DNA from: Yoonia vestfoldensis SKA53
GTDB lineage: Bacteria; Pseudomonadota; Alphaproteobacteria; Rhodobacterales; Rhodobacteraceae
Direction of reading: 5' to 3'
Assembly (NCBI RefSeq): GCF_000152785.1
Contig: NZ_CH672414.1
Span: forward strand, 664,415-728,414
DNA: 64,000 nt
Shown here: piece after piece, positions 18,550 to 27,279 of the stretch
How positions within the stretch are numbered: the stretch's first letter is position 1
How the letters are laid out: every line of letters begins with the position of its first letter
Notes under the pieces: generated by a model
Database searches by the model: none
Seen by the model: the letters and a program-made list of their open reading frames with translations, nothing else
What the model was told of the DNA's origin: nothing
Translations under genes and position numbers: made by a program

Positions 18550-19901
18550 CCTTGCCGCCCAAACCTGTCGCGCGGCCTGACAAGGTATCCTTGTGGCGCT
18601 ATATGCGCCTGTTCCGGCGGGACATTCTGTCGGCGCAACCCGCGCGGCTTTACCGTGCATGGATGGCAGAATTCCGCACGCCGTTCTTTCGGTCGTTTCT
18701 GATCAATGATCCCGCCTTGCTGCGCGAGGTGCTGAAAGACAATCCCGACAGCTATCCCAAATCCGACCGGATCGGCGCGGGTCTGCGCCCTTTGCTGGGC
18801 AAGAGCGTGTTTTTGACCAATGGCGCGCAATGGCGCGCACAGCGGCGCATCATCGACCCCGCGTTCGAAGGCGGGCGGCTGCGCGACACGTTCCCCGGCA
18901 TCGTCGCCGCGGGGCAGGCGGGCTGCGGCCGGTTTGCCGCCATGGCCGATGACACGCCCCGCGCGATTGACGCGGCGGCCAGCCATATCGCTGCTGACGT
19001 GATCTTTCGCACGCTGTTTTCCCTGCCGATCGAGGATGAAACCGCAGGCGAGGTGTATCACCGGTTCCAAGCCTATCAACAGGCACAGCCGATCCTGAAT
19101 CTGGCCGCTTTTCTGCCCCTTCTGCGCTGGATGCCCGCGTTTTTCCGCCCCGGTGTGCGGGGGCAGGCGCGCGCGATCCGCCGCCTGATCGCGGATCTGA
19201 CGCAGGCACGGCTGGACCAGATCGCTGCGGGAACTGCGCCCGACGATCTGGCGACCAAGATCATGACGACCCCTGACCCGGAAACTGGCAAGACCTTTAG
19301 CAAGGCCGAAATGGTCGATCAGGTGGCGATCTTTTTTCTGGCGGGGCATGAAACCAGCGCCTCTGCACTGGCTTGGGCGCTGTATCTGCTGGCCACCCAT
19401 CCCGACTGGCAAGACAAAGTCGCCGCAGAGGCTGCCACATTCGATGCAGTGTTCAGCGATCTGTCGCGGCTGTCCGCCACACGCGATGTGTTCCGCGAGG
19501 CGCTGCGGCTGTATCCGCCGGTGCCGATGATGGTGCGGCAGGCGTCCAAGGCCACGATATTCCGGTCGCGCCGCGTGCCTGCGGGCGCACAGATCGTGCT
19601 GTCGCCGTGGCATTTGCACCGGCATGAACGGATATGGGATGCGCCCGATGCCTTTGATCCCGCCCGCTGGCAGGATGGCGCGACCAAGACCGCGCAGCGC
19701 GATGGCTACTTGCCGTTTTCCGCCGGTCCGCGGATGTGCAGCGGCGCGGGTTTCGCGATGATCGAAGGTGTCGTGCTGCTGGCGCAACTGGTGGGCCGGT
19801 TCCGCTTTGCGCCGGTCGCGGGGCAGGTGCCGGTGCCTACGGCGCATCTGACGGTGCGCGCGCGCGATGGAATCATGCTGCGGATCACGCCAAGGGATTG
19901 A
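18546..19901 (+). CDS. Cytochrome P450, CYP4/CYP102-like class
   Basis: The 451-residue heme monooxygenase has the I-helix motif FFLAGHETSASAL, the K-helix EALRLYPP, and the heme loop FSAGPRMCSGAGFAM with the iron ligand Cys398. The layout and the AGHETS motif resemble fatty-acid or terpenoid hydroxylases rather than camphor-type bacterial P450s. No N-terminal anchor is evident (starts MTLPPKPVARPDK). No redox partner is encoded nearby. Translation is coupled to the preceding hydrolase-like gene by an ATGA overlap. The substrate is unknown. Confidence 0.9.
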   Translation: MTLPPKPVARPDKVSLWRYMRLFRRDILSAQPARLYRAWMAEFRTPFFRSFLINDPALLREVLKDNPDSYPKSDRIGAGLRPLLGKSVFLTNGAQWRAQRRIIDPAFEGGRLRDTFPGIVAAGQAGCGRFAAMADDTPRAIDAAASHIAADVIFRTLFSLPIEDETAGEVYHRFQAYQQAQPILNLAAFLPLLRWMPAFFRPGVRGQARAIRRLIADLTQARLDQIAAGTAPDDLATKIMTTPDPETGKTFSKAEMVDQVAIFFLAGHETSASALAWALYLLATHPDWQDKVAAEAATFDAVFSDLSRLSATRDVFREALRLYPPVPMMVRQASKATIFRSRRVPAGAQIVLSPWHLHRHERIWDAPDAFDPARWQDGATKTAQRDGYLPFSAGPRMCSGAGFAMIEGVVLLAQLVGRFRFAPVAGQVPVPTAHLTVRARDGIMLRITPRD

Positions 19902-19940
19902 TGCATTGTTTCCAATAATGATGATTTAGCGGCATACCGG

Positions 19941-20081
19941 ATGGGTTCAGTGAATATAATGAAACAATCGCGCGATACCTTGCCCGAAAAGCGGATAACA
20001 CCCGCGACGCTGAATGACAGCGAACACCAAGATATCGCGCGCCTGTCCAGCCTGCGTGGCGCGCTTTATGCCAAGGATTGA
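19941..20081 (+). CDS. Possible small protein, 46 residues
   Basis: A short frame (ATG 19941, or ATG 19959) encodes a charged peptide ending LSSLRGALYAKD. It lies 40 nt after the P450 gene and overlaps the end of the convergent ribbon-helix-helix gene by 16 nt. There is no clear ribosome-binding site and I recognise no family. It may be chance; the composition (no hydrophobic core, balanced charges) would suit a small regulatory peptide. Confidence 0.25.
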   Translation: MGSVNIMKQSRDTLPEKRITPATLNDSEHQDIARLSSLRGALYAKD

Positions 20082-20299
20082 CCCTGCGCCAAGCTGCGTT
20101 CCAGAACATAGATCCTGATCGCCGAGGCCAGCCCGATATCACCCCGTTCTGCGTCGATTTCGGCAGCTAAGCCGTTGATCGTCTTGGCATCACGCCGCGC
20201 GATGTCGCAAAAGGCGGTCCAGAAAATATCTTCCAGCGTCACGCTGGTGCGATGCCCCCGCAAGGTCAGCGAATGTTTCGCGGGGCGACGGTGGTTCAC
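20066..20299 (-). CDS. Ribbon-helix-helix domain protein
   Basis: The 77-residue protein has the RHH_4-type pattern KHSLTLRGHRTSVTLEDIFW (DNA-contacting strand then helix) followed by AIRIYVLERS. This short RHH family is widespread in Rhodobacteraceae and Rhizobiales directly behind fumC and DUF4169 genes, and is sometimes mislabelled as an aryl-sulfate sulfotransferase. GTG 20299 starts immediately after the TAG of DUF4169. It is probably a dimeric DNA-binding regulator; the target is unknown. Confidence 0.8.
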   Translation of the reverse strand: MNHRRPAKHSLTLRGHRTSVTLEDIFWTAFCDIARRDAKTINGLAAEIDAERGDIGLASAIRIYVLERSLAQGQSLA

Positions 20300-20476
20300 C
20301 TAGTCTTCCTCGAATTTCAGCTGCGACAGGTGGTCATGCGCCTTTTGCGCGCGGGCCGCATCCAGCAGACGTTCGGCCTTGGTGCGGCCAAAGCGGATGG
20401 CGTTTTCATCCGCCTTGGCCTTGGCCGCCGCACGGTCGCGTTCCTTGCGGGCTTGGTTGAGGTTGACCGGCTTCAC
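20300..20476 (-). CDS. DUF4169 family protein
   Basis: The 58-residue basic protein starts with GTG 20476 ([20 protein letters not shown]) and continues with [19 protein letters not shown], the DUF4169 signature. It is strongly helical and rich in Ala, Arg and Lys. It overlaps the fumC stop by 4 nt (GTGA) and abuts the RHH gene with no gap, so fumC-DUF4169-RHH is one translation-coupled unit. The function is unknown. Confidence 0.85.
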   Translation of the reverse strand: MKPVNLNQARKERDRAAAKAKADENAIRFGRTKAERLLDAARAQKAHDHLSQLKFEED

Positions 20477-21864
20477 TTGGGTCCGATCATGTCTTCGGGG
20501 CGCACGACGCGGTCGAATGTTGCTTCGTCCACAAAGCCCAGCTTGATCGCCTCTTCTTTCAGGGTAGTGCCATTTTTATGCGCGGTTTTCGCCACGGTGG
20601 TCGCGTTGTCATAGCCGATGGTCGGCGCCAATGCCGTGACCAGCATCAGCGATTCGCGCATCAGTTTTTCGATCCGCGTGCGGTCGGCCTGAATACCCAC
20701 AACGCAATTGTCGGTAAAGGCACCGCAGGCATCCCCGATCAACTGCATGGATTGAAGGACGTTATAGGCCATCATCGGCTTCATCACGTTCAGTTCGAAA
20801 TGACCCTGCGACCCCGCAAACCCGACAGCGGCGTCATTGCCCATGACATGGGCGCAGACCTGGGTGATCGCCTCGACCTGGGTGGGGTTGACCTTGCCGG
20901 GCATGATGGATGATCCGGGTTCATTCTCGGGCAGCATCAATTCGCCAAGGCCACAGCGCGGGCCGGACCCCAGCATGCGGATATCGCAGGCGATCTTGTA
21001 CAGGCTGGCGGCCACTGTTTTCAGCGACCCCGACATTTCGACCAGCGCGTCATGGGCGGCCAGTGCCTCGAATTTATTGGGCGCGGTGACAAAGGGCAGG
21101 CCAGTGATTTGCGCCATATGCGCCGCCACCGTTTCGCCCCAACCCACAGGGCTGTTCAGGCCCGTGCCGACGGCGGTGCCGCCTTGGGCGAGTTCATAGA
21201 TCGCGGGCAGGGCGCCCTTGATCCGGCGGATGCCCATGGCGACCTGATGGGTATAGCCCGAAAATTCCTGCCCCAAGGTCAGCGGCGTTGCATCCATCGT
21301 ATGGGTGCGGCCGATCTTGATGATGTCGTTGAAATCTTCTTGCTTGGCGGCCAAGGCGGCATGCAGTTTTTCCAAGCCCGGCAGCAGCACATCGCGCGCG
21401 GTGGTCGCGATGGCGATATGCATGGCCGTTGGGAAGGTGTCATTGGACGATTGGCCCATGTTGACGTGGTCATTGGGGTGGACAGGGGTCTTGGACCCGA
21501 TCACGCCGCCCAGCATTTCGATGGCGCGGTTGCTGATCACCTCGTTGGCGTTCATGTTCGATTGGGTGCCAGAGCCTGTCTGCCAGACGACGAGCGGGAA
21601 ATGATCGTCCAGCTTGCCTGCGACCACCTCGGCCGCGGCGGCAATGATCGCATCGGCCAGTTTGCTATCCAGCGCGCCACGGTCTTTGTTGGCGATGGCA
21701 CAGGCCTGTTTGATCACGCCAAGGCCGCGCACGATGGCGACAGGCTGCTTTTCCCAGCCAATGGGAAAGTTCAGGATCGAGCGTTGCGTCTGCGCGCCCC
21801 AATAGCGGTCTGCCTGCACCTCTAACGGGCCAAAGCTGTCGGTCTCAATGCGGGTCGCGGTCAT
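20473..21864 (-). CDS. fumC: Fumarate hydratase class II
   Basis: The 463-residue TCA-cycle enzyme interconverts fumarate and malate. The fumarase/aspartase superfamily signature [13 protein letters not shown] is present with its active-site Ser, along with [13 protein letters not shown], and [11 protein letters not shown]. Length equals typical class II fumarases, which are iron-independent and oxygen-stable. Its start is 65 bp from the sspB stop on the same strand. Confidence 0.97.
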   Translation of the reverse strand: MTATRIETDSFGPLEVQADRYWGAQTQRSILNFPIGWEKQPVAIVRGLGVIKQACAIANKDRGALDSKLADAIIAAAAEVVAGKLDDHFPLVVWQTGSGTQSNMNANEVISNRAIEMLGGVIGSKTPVHPNDHVNMGQSSNDTFPTAMHIAIATTARDVLLPGLEKLHAALAAKQEDFNDIIKIGRTHTMDATPLTLGQEFSGYTHQVAMGIRRIKGALPAIYELAQGGTAVGTGLNSPVGWGETVAAHMAQITGLPFVTAPNKFEALAAHDALVEMSGSLKTVAASLYKIACDIRMLGSGPRCGLGELMLPENEPGSSIMPGKVNPTQVEAITQVCAHVMGNDAAVGFAGSQGHFELNVMKPMMAYNVLQSMQLIGDACGAFTDNCVVGIQADRTRIEKLMRESLMLVTALAPTIGYDNATTVAKTAHKNGTTLKEEAIKLGFVDEATFDRVVRPEDMIGPK

Positions 21865-21929
21865 GGGTTGATCCTTTGGTTCAATGGTCCAAAGGGTTTT
21901 AGCAGCGGACGCGCCCTGCGCAAGTCACC

Positions 21930-22397
21930 CTATTTGCGGAATTTGTCGAGGCTGACAACCTCGGCCTCTTTCCTTGCGGCGGGTTTGGTATCGTCGGGTT
22001 CGGCCATTTCATGCATCGGCGCTTCTGTGATTGCGGTGGGTTCGTCCTGTGTTTCGAACCGCAGGCCGAATTCGACGGATGGATCGACGAAAGTCTTGAT
22101 CGCGTCATAAGGGATATAGAGCGTTTCGGGATTATCCCCGAAATTCAGCGTGATGGTAAAACCTTCGTCGGTGACATCAAGATTGGCAAACCAATGCTGG
22201 ATCACGACGGTCATTTCGCCCGGATACCGGTCGGACAACCAATCCGCGATTTCGACATCAGGATGCATCGTGTCAAAGGTGACAAAGAAATGGTGATTGC
22301 CGGGCAGACCGGTCTTGGCGACGTTTTCCAGCACCTGCTGGATCAGGCCACGCATGGCGCGGTGCATCAGGTTTCCATAATCAATGGTATTTGGCAC
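21930..22397 (-). CDS. sspB: SspB-family ClpXP adaptor
   Basis: The 155-residue protein begins TIDYGNLMHRAMRGLIQQVL and has the substrate-binding core FFVTFDTMHPDVEIADWL and LNFGDNPETLYIPYDAI. A disordered linker ends in VVSLDKFRK, the ClpX-binding tail. This is the alphaproteobacterial SspB (DUF2073-like) that hands SsrA-tagged proteins to ClpXP. GTG 22397 is used because AGGAG lies 7 nt upstream; an ATG at 22445 is unconserved. The tmRNA gene that makes the tag is only 2 kb away. Confidence 0.9.
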   Translation of the reverse strand: MPNTIDYGNLMHRAMRGLIQQVLENVAKTGLPGNHHFFVTFDTMHPDVEIADWLSDRYPGEMTVVIQHWFANLDVTDEGFTITLNFGDNPETLYIPYDAIKTFVDPSVEFGLRFETQDEPTAITEAPMHEMAEPDDTKPAARKEAEVVSLDKFRK

Positions 22398-22457
22398 GGC
22401 GCTACTCCTGTCGTTCTTAACCAGCATACGGGATTCTGCGGCCAAGAAAAGAGGCAG

Positions 22458-23708
22458 TCAAACTCCGCCCAAGGCAAATGTCAGCCCCAGTGCCGTGATC
22501 GCCACCAGCGGCAGGACCAGCGCTAGCGGCCATTTCTGGCGCAACAGCAAGATCGCGGCCAATCCGGCCAGCCCAATCACCAGCGGTTGCAGGCTGGCCG
22601 GATCGGGAATGACCATGCTGATCACGCCGCTTTGCAGCCGCGTCACACTGCTGAACATCACATGCAGCGCGAACCACAAAGACAGGTTTGCAATCACCCC
22701 CACGACCGCCGCCGTGATCCCCGCAAGGGCTGCGCGCAAGCGCGGGCGCCCATCCAGCCAGTCGATCAGTGGCGCGCCTGCGAAAATCCAGATGAAGCAG
22801 GGCACGAATGTCACCCATAGCGTCAACGCCCCCGCCGCCAGCGCCAAGGCCGTCCCACCCTGCGCCAGCCCCGCCACCATAGCCACGAATTGCGTCACAA
22901 GGATCAGCGGCCCTGGTGTCGTTTCGGCCAGCCCCAGCGCATCCATCATCTGTGGCGTCGTCAACCAGCCATAGGAAAAGACGACCTCTTGGGTCATATA
23001 GGCCAGAACGGCATAGGCCCCGCCGAATGTGACCACCGCCATGAGTGAGAAAAATGACGCCACATCCAGCAGGAACGCGCTGCCCGACAGCGCCACGATC
23101 ACGACAGGTGCGGCCCATAACGCAGCACCGATCAGCAGCACCCGTCCGGCGGATCGCAGATAGCCGCCCGGTGGCGGTGCTGTCGTGGTCCGGTCATGCG
23201 GCATTACCGCCCCCGCAATCCCTGCCATCAGCACGACAACCGGAAACGGCACCGCGAAGAAAAACAGCGCGACAAAAGCTGCACCCGCGATCAGCATATG
23301 CGCGCGCGACACCAGCGCGCGGCCCGCGATCTTGATCAGCGCCGCGATGACGATGACAATCACCGTCGCCTTGACGCCCAAAAACAGCGCCTGCACGACG
23401 GGCAGATTGCCGTAAGCCCCATAAAGCAGTGCCAGTGCTGCAATTACCATGGCCCCCGGCAGTACGAACAACCCGCCGCCGACCAGCCCGCCGATCACGC
23501 CACCGCGTTTCCAGCCGGCATAGGTGGCCAGCTGCATCGCCTCTGGCCCGGGCAGCAACATGCAGAACGACAACGCGCGCAGAAATTGCGCCTCGGTCAG
23601 CCAGCTGCGCTTGTCCACCAGTTCGCGATGCATCAGCGCGATCTGTGCGGCCGGTCCGCCGAAAGACAACAGGCCGATCCGGCCAAAGACCGTGAATAGT
23701 TCTTTCAA
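22458..23708 (-). CDS. chrA: Chromate transporter ChrA
   Basis: The 416-residue membrane protein has two homologous CHR domains. The first contains FGRIGLLSFGGPAAQIALMH and FCMLLPGPEAMQLATY; the second contains FFSLMAVVTFGGAYAVLAYM and ETTPGPLILVTQFVAM. This is the long-chain ChrA type, which exports chromate. No ATG fits: TTG 23708 (LLKELFTVFGRIG) or the adjacent CTG seems to be the start, 11 bp after the DUF1194 stop. The frame stays open far upstream, but that part is antisense noise over DUF1194. Confidence 0.88.
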   Translation of the reverse strand: MKELFTVFGRIGLLSFGGPAAQIALMHRELVDKRSWLTEAQFLRALSFCMLLPGPEAMQLATYAGWKRGGVIGGLVGGGLFVLPGAMVIAALALLYGAYGNLPVVQALFLGVKATVIVIVIAALIKIAGRALVSRAHMLIAGAAFVALFFFAVPFPVVVLMAGIAGAVMPHDRTTTAPPPGGYLRSAGRVLLIGAALWAAPVVIVALSGSAFLLDVASFFSLMAVVTFGGAYAVLAYMTQEVVFSYGWLTTPQMMDALGLAETTPGPLILVTQFVAMVAGLAQGGTALALAAGALTLWVTFVPCFIWIFAGAPLIDWLDGRPRLRAALAGITAAVVGVIANLSLWFALHVMFSSVTRLQSGVISMVIPDPASLQPLVIGLAGLAAILLLRQKWPLALVLPLVAITALGLTFALGGV

Positions 23709-23719
23709 CAGGGCATGTC

Positions 23720-24367
23720 CTAACCAACCACTTTGGAAATTTCGCGCAGGATCTTGGCCCTGATCGCTGCGGGATAATCCTGATGCATGCGGGCCGTCAT
23801 GACAAACCCGTCCCGCGTGATGACCGCGCTTTGTAAAAAGTTTGTAATGGTGCGCCCCATGCTTTCGATCCCGATCCCGTTGATCGTGACTCCGGCACGT
23901 TCGGCGCGGCCCCGCACAAGGCGCACGTCGCCGCCCGCATTGGCGGTGCCGTCGGTGGAAATGTCGATCACCTTGCGTTTGCAATCGGCGACCGCATCGA
24001 ATTGCGCCAGTGAAAACAGCAGCGCCTCGGCTGTGGCGGTGCCGGACAAAACGAAAGCACGCTCCATCGTGCGGGCGCGGCGCGACAGCTGGTCCAGCTG
24101 ACCGGCATGGCTGATCCGTTCCCAAGGGATGGCCACGACCTGGTCTGCCACCCCCGACCATTGCACAACGGCGACAGCGACACGGTCGCGCAGCATGATA
24201 TCCACGATGGCGGGATCACGCAAAGCATCGGCCAAGCCATCGGTTTGCAGGCGGTATTCGGCGGCATCGACGCTGTTGGACACATCGATCGTGAGCAAGA
24301 GTGCTGTTTCGCACGCGACCGCAGGCGTGACCGACAGGGCAAAGAAAAACGGGACAAGACAACGCAT
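23720..24367 (-). CDS. DUF1194 secreted von Willebrand-like protein
   Basis: The 215-residue protein has a signal peptide (MRCLVPFFFALSVTPAVA) and then LLLTIDVSNSVDAAEYRLQ, a MIDAS-like DxSxS metal site. KVIDISTDGTANAGGDV and GITINGIGIES-like segments (here VTINGIGIES) follow. This is the DUF1194 periplasmic vWA-like family of unknown role. It lies just upstream of chrA (11 bp) and is presumably cotranscribed. ATG 24367 is chosen since it yields the clean signal peptide; an upstream in-frame start at 24391 adds eight residues. Confidence 0.82.
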   Translation of the reverse strand: MRCLVPFFFALSVTPAVACETALLLTIDVSNSVDAAEYRLQTDGLADALRDPAIVDIMLRDRVAVAVVQWSGVADQVVAIPWERISHAGQLDQLSRRARTMERAFVLSGTATAEALLFSLAQFDAVADCKRKVIDISTDGTANAGGDVRLVRGRAERAGVTINGIGIESMGRTITNFLQSAVITRDGFVMTARMHQDYPAAIRAKILREISKVVG

Positions 24368-24451
24368 GGCCCAGCATCCTTGCCCCGCCAAGGCTTGGCA
24401 AGTCCTTGCTGGCTGCAGTGATCATCACGAAACCGTCTGTGATCAGCAAAA

Positions 24452-24780
24452 ATGGGGGGGGAAGGTGCAGGTTTCTGTTGCCAGGTACCTGCGGACCCCG
24501 CCTATGGTCGCAAAACCATAGGGCTTAAGGTTTCAATAGTTCCGACTGCTTACGCAGCCATCGCCATTGGTGCTTTGTTGTCATTTGCAACTAGCTTTTT
24601 TGTACCGATAACGGTGGTAACTCACCGAGCCAAAGCAAACCCCTTTAGACGTTCGTCGATCCTGTTTCGTCCCCATGGCTGCCAAATGAGCAGTGTTTGG
24701 TGGAGACGCCGGGTACCGCCCCCGGGTCCGATCCGCGTATTACGAGCGCGTTTATGTCCATAGTCCCGAAGGACACTTCA
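24452..24780 (-). ncRNA. ssrA: tmRNA, circularly permuted two-piece form
   Basis: Reading the minus strand, the acceptor piece comes first: a T-arm CCGGG/CCCGG, then CGTCTCC and the ACCA end at 24698. A spacer of about 23 nt precedes the coding piece, which starts GGGGACG at 24674 and pairs with CGTCTCC to form the acceptor stem. The tag frame is at 24588-24550 and encodes ANDNKAPMAMAA-stop. A hairpin (CCTATGGT/ACCATAGG) and a pseudoknot-like C-rich end follow. This permuted order is characteristic of alphaproteobacteria. The outer ends (24780 and 24452) are estimates. Confidence 0.93.
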
Positions 24781-24798
24781 GAGGTAGGCTTTCATCCG

Positions 24799-25155
24799 TC
24801 ACAATGCAAGAGGCAGGTTCAGCGCCAGCGCGCCCAGACCAACGACAGCTTCGATCCCAAAGAACGTCCATTTCTTGCGTGATGTGCCGTCAAGCGCCAG
24901 CGACGTCGCGCGCCCCACAGCTGCCCCCAGCCAGCAAAAGCCCAGCATGGCATAGGCTTCTGGCCCGCCAATCATCAGCGCGCCCACACCCATGCCCACG
25001 AACAAAGCGCCCGCCGACGCGCGGATTTCGGATGGGCCCATACCAGATGGCCCAGCCTGCAAATCCAGCGTTTCCAGCGTATAGCGCGGGGCGAGCCAGC
25101 CAAAGAAACCCAGCCCGATACTGGCCAGCGCAAAGATGATATTGATGATGTCCAT
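24799..25155 (-). CDS. DUF4345-like four-helix membrane protein
   Basis: The 118-residue protein has four hydrophobic helices and a GPSEIRASAGALFVGMGVGALMI-like core typical of DUF4345 proteins (quoted part shortened: EIRASAGALFVGMG). Function is unknown. It lies between hemN (48 bp downstream) and the tmRNA gene (about 20 bp). It starts with ATG 25155 (MDIINIIFALASIGLGFF). Confidence 0.65.
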   Translation of the reverse strand: MDIINIIFALASIGLGFFGWLAPRYTLETLDLQAGPSGMGPSEIRASAGALFVGMGVGALMIGGPEAYAMLGFCWLGAAVGRATSLALDGTSRKKWTFFGIEAVVGLGALALNLPLAL

Positions 25156-25203
25156 GAATTGTTCCCTTTTTCAGTCCTAAAACTGGCGCAACGGCCCGCC
25201 AGA

Positions 25204-26553
25204 TCAAGAGGCTTGGGAATAGCGCGCCGCCATCGCACCCGACCCGTCATAGGCATTGGCGATGATCCGCGTCAGCGGCCGGCCTTGTGGCAGGATGCGG
25301 ATTGTATCGCCGTCGCGTACCACCATGCCTGCGAATTGGTCGAGTACCGCATCATGCACGGGGGCCAGAATTGCAGCCTCTGGGTGTTGGTGCAGCACGG
25401 TCAGATCAATCTGAAAATCGCACATCAGCATGCTGATCGCCTGTGCGCGCAGCCGGTCCTGCGGCCCCATCGCATAGCCGCGATGGCCGGCCAGATCGCC
25501 CGCTGCGATCTGCGCGATATAGGCGGCGGTGGCGGCGGCGTTCTGGACATAGCCGCCCGCATAATGCGAAATCGACGACGCACCGATCCCGATCAGGCTG
25601 GGGCAGGTATCATCGGTATAGCCTTGGAAATTGCGCCGCAGGCGGCCCGCTTGCATCGCTTGCGTCAGGCTGTCGGCGGGTTTGCCGAAATGGTCGATCC
25701 CGATGGGCAGATAGCCTGCATCCGTAAACGCGCGCGCGGCCTGTTGGGCCAGCGCGTACCGGTCTTCTTCCTTGGGCAGGGCTGCGTCGGGGATGAGTTT
25801 CTGGCGTTTGGAAAAAGTCGGCACATGCGCATAACCGAACAGCGCGATCCGGTCAGGATCAAGGCTGCGCACCTGCGCGATCGTATCGGCCAGTTTCGGC
25901 TGGGTTTGATGCGGCAACCCGTAAACCAGATCGGCGTTTAGCGATGTGATCCCCGCCGCGCGCAGGCTGTCCACGCAGGTCTTGGTTGCGGCAAAGCTTT
26001 GTTCGCGGCCAATCGCGGCCTGCACATCTGGGGCGAAATCCTGAATCCCGATACTGGCGCGGGTCATGCCCATCTTGGCCAGCATGGCGATTTTGGCATC
26101 ATCCACCAAGGTGGGGTCAATCTCGACCGAGAAACTGAAATGATCGCTGGGCGGGATCACCGCCTTCACCGCCTGTGCCAGATCGCGGATCATGGCGGGC
26201 GGCAGGATCGTGGGTGTGCCGCCGCCCCAATGCATCTGGCCCATGCGGATACCGGCAGGCAGCGCGCGCGCCAGCAACGCCAGTTCCAGTTGCACCACCC
26301 GCAGATAGTTTTCGACAGGTTTCAGCGTGCTGGTGCCTTGTGTGGCACAGGCGCAAAACCAGCACAGCCGTTCGCAAAAAGGGATGTGGATATAGACCGA
26401 CACCGGCACGGCAGGGTCCAGCGCGGCAAGGCTTGCGCGTTGGAAATCAGCCCCCACCCCCGCGGTGAACGCCGTGGCGGGAGGATAGCTGGTGTAGCGG
26501 GGCACGCGCGCATCGAACAGACCCATGCGGCGCAGATTTGCAATATGATCCAT
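25204..26553 (-). CDS. hemN: Oxygen-independent coproporphyrinogen III oxidase
   Basis: The 449-residue radical SAM enzyme decarboxylates coproporphyrinogen III without oxygen in heme and bacteriochlorophyll synthesis. The 4Fe-4S ligands are Cys60, Cys64 and Cys67 in FCERLCWFCAC, with the HemN-specific fourth Cys69. RYTSYPPATAF lies in the N-terminus and GGGTPTILP follows. True HemN, unlike HemW, has this CxC pattern and length near 450. A near-palindromic FNR-type box lies just upstream, matching anaerobic control known for Rhodobacter hemN. Confidence 0.95.
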   Translation of the reverse strand: MDHIANLRRMGLFDARVPRYTSYPPATAFTAGVGADFQRASLAALDPAVPVSVYIHIPFCERLCWFCACATQGTSTLKPVENYLRVVQLELALLARALPAGIRMGQMHWGGGTPTILPPAMIRDLAQAVKAVIPPSDHFSFSVEIDPTLVDDAKIAMLAKMGMTRASIGIQDFAPDVQAAIGREQSFAATKTCVDSLRAAGITSLNADLVYGLPHQTQPKLADTIAQVRSLDPDRIALFGYAHVPTFSKRQKLIPDAALPKEEDRYALAQQAARAFTDAGYLPIGIDHFGKPADSLTQAMQAGRLRRNFQGYTDDTCPSLIGIGASSISHYAGGYVQNAAATAAYIAQIAAGDLAGHRGYAMGPQDRLRAQAISMLMCDFQIDLTVLHQHPEAAILAPVHDAVLDQFAGMVVRDGDTIRILPQGRPLTRIIANAYDGSGAMAARYSQAS

Positions 26554-26586
26554 CAGGCCATCTTGCAGATGATCCGGCGCGGTTTA

Positions 26587-26600
26587 TTGCGCCAGATCAA
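26587..26600 (-). promoter_or_regulatory. Candidate FNR/FnrL box upstream of hemN
   Basis: On the minus strand the sequence TTGATCTGGCGCAA matches the FNR consensus TTGAT-N4-ATCAA at 8 of 10 defined positions. It sits 34 nt before the hemN ATG. The left half-site is perfect. In the usual class II position (-41.5) transcription would begin near the ATG, so the message would have almost no leader. Confidence 0.45.
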
Positions 26601-26613
26601 CATATTTGCAAAA

Positions 26614-27219
26614 TCAGCCCAGCTGGCCTGCAAAACAGGCGGTGATTTCGGCCACCTGTTCGGCGGGCGTGTCGCGCCGAAAGAAAGTGGCGAAACCCGT
26701 GTCCGGGAACATCAGATAGGTCTGGGTCGAATGATCGACCAGATAATACTCTGGGTCGCCTTCGACCGCGCGGTAATAGGTCTTGTAGGCTTGGGATGCC
26801 GCGCGCACCTGGTCGGGGCTGCCGGTCAGCCCGATCATGTCAGCGTGGAAATTATCGGTGAAATCACCCACAACCTGCGGCGTGTCGCGTGCCGGATCGA
26901 CGGAAATGAACACGGTGCCGATATCAACGCCCTGATCGGCCAGAATATCCGCCGCGATGGCATTGCGCATCGAATCCAGCGGGCAGACATCGGGGCAGAA
27001 GGTATAGCCGAAATAGACCAGCGTCGGCTTGGTGATCACATCCGTGTCGGTGACGGTGGCACCGGTTTCCGAGACCAGCTCGAACGGGCCGCCGATAGCC
27101 GCACCCGCAACGGTGGTATTGCCGCAAGGGTCAGGTACGGCATTGGTGGTCTGCCAAGTGTAAACCCCCAGCCCGACCGCAACAGCGAGAACGCCTGATC
27201 CGATAATAACAGATTTCAT
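26614..27219 (-). CDS. SCO1/SenC-family copper chaperone
   Basis: The 201-residue protein has an N-terminal membrane anchor (about 4-22) and a thioredoxin-like domain with the copper-binding CPDVCP (Cys75, Cys79) in FGYTFCPDVCP. The distal His is in LVDHSTQTYL. SCO proteins deliver copper or reduce the CuA site of cytochrome c oxidase. A PCu(A)C chaperone gene lies 60 bp upstream on the same strand, a common partnership. hemN follows 60 bp downstream. Confidence 0.93.
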   Translation of the reverse strand: MKSVIIGSGVLAVAVGLGVYTWQTTNAVPDPCGNTTVAGAAIGGPFELVSETGATVTDTDVITKPTLVYFGYTFCPDVCPLDSMRNAIAADILADQGVDIGTVFISVDPARDTPQVVGDFTDNFHADMIGLTGSPDQVRAASQAYKTYYRAVEGDPEYYLVDHSTQTYLMFPDTGFATFFRRDTPAEQVAEITACFAGQLG

Positions 27220-27279
27220 ATGGTTTCCTTTCGGGATGTGGCACCCCCCGCACGGTGGCAGGGTGGTGCCATGCCAGGA

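Noticed and set aside
18432-19847. 471-codon minus frame over the P450 gene
   Set aside because: The P450 motifs are on the plus strand; this frame is rich in Arg, His and Gln, as expected for a shadow.
24693-25139. Plus-strand frames across tmRNA and the DUF4345 gene
   Set aside because: The region is explained by tmRNA structure and the minus-strand membrane protein.
25999-27198. 399-codon plus frame antisense to hemN and the SCO gene
   Set aside because: Spans two well-supported genes and an intergenic region; shadow coding.
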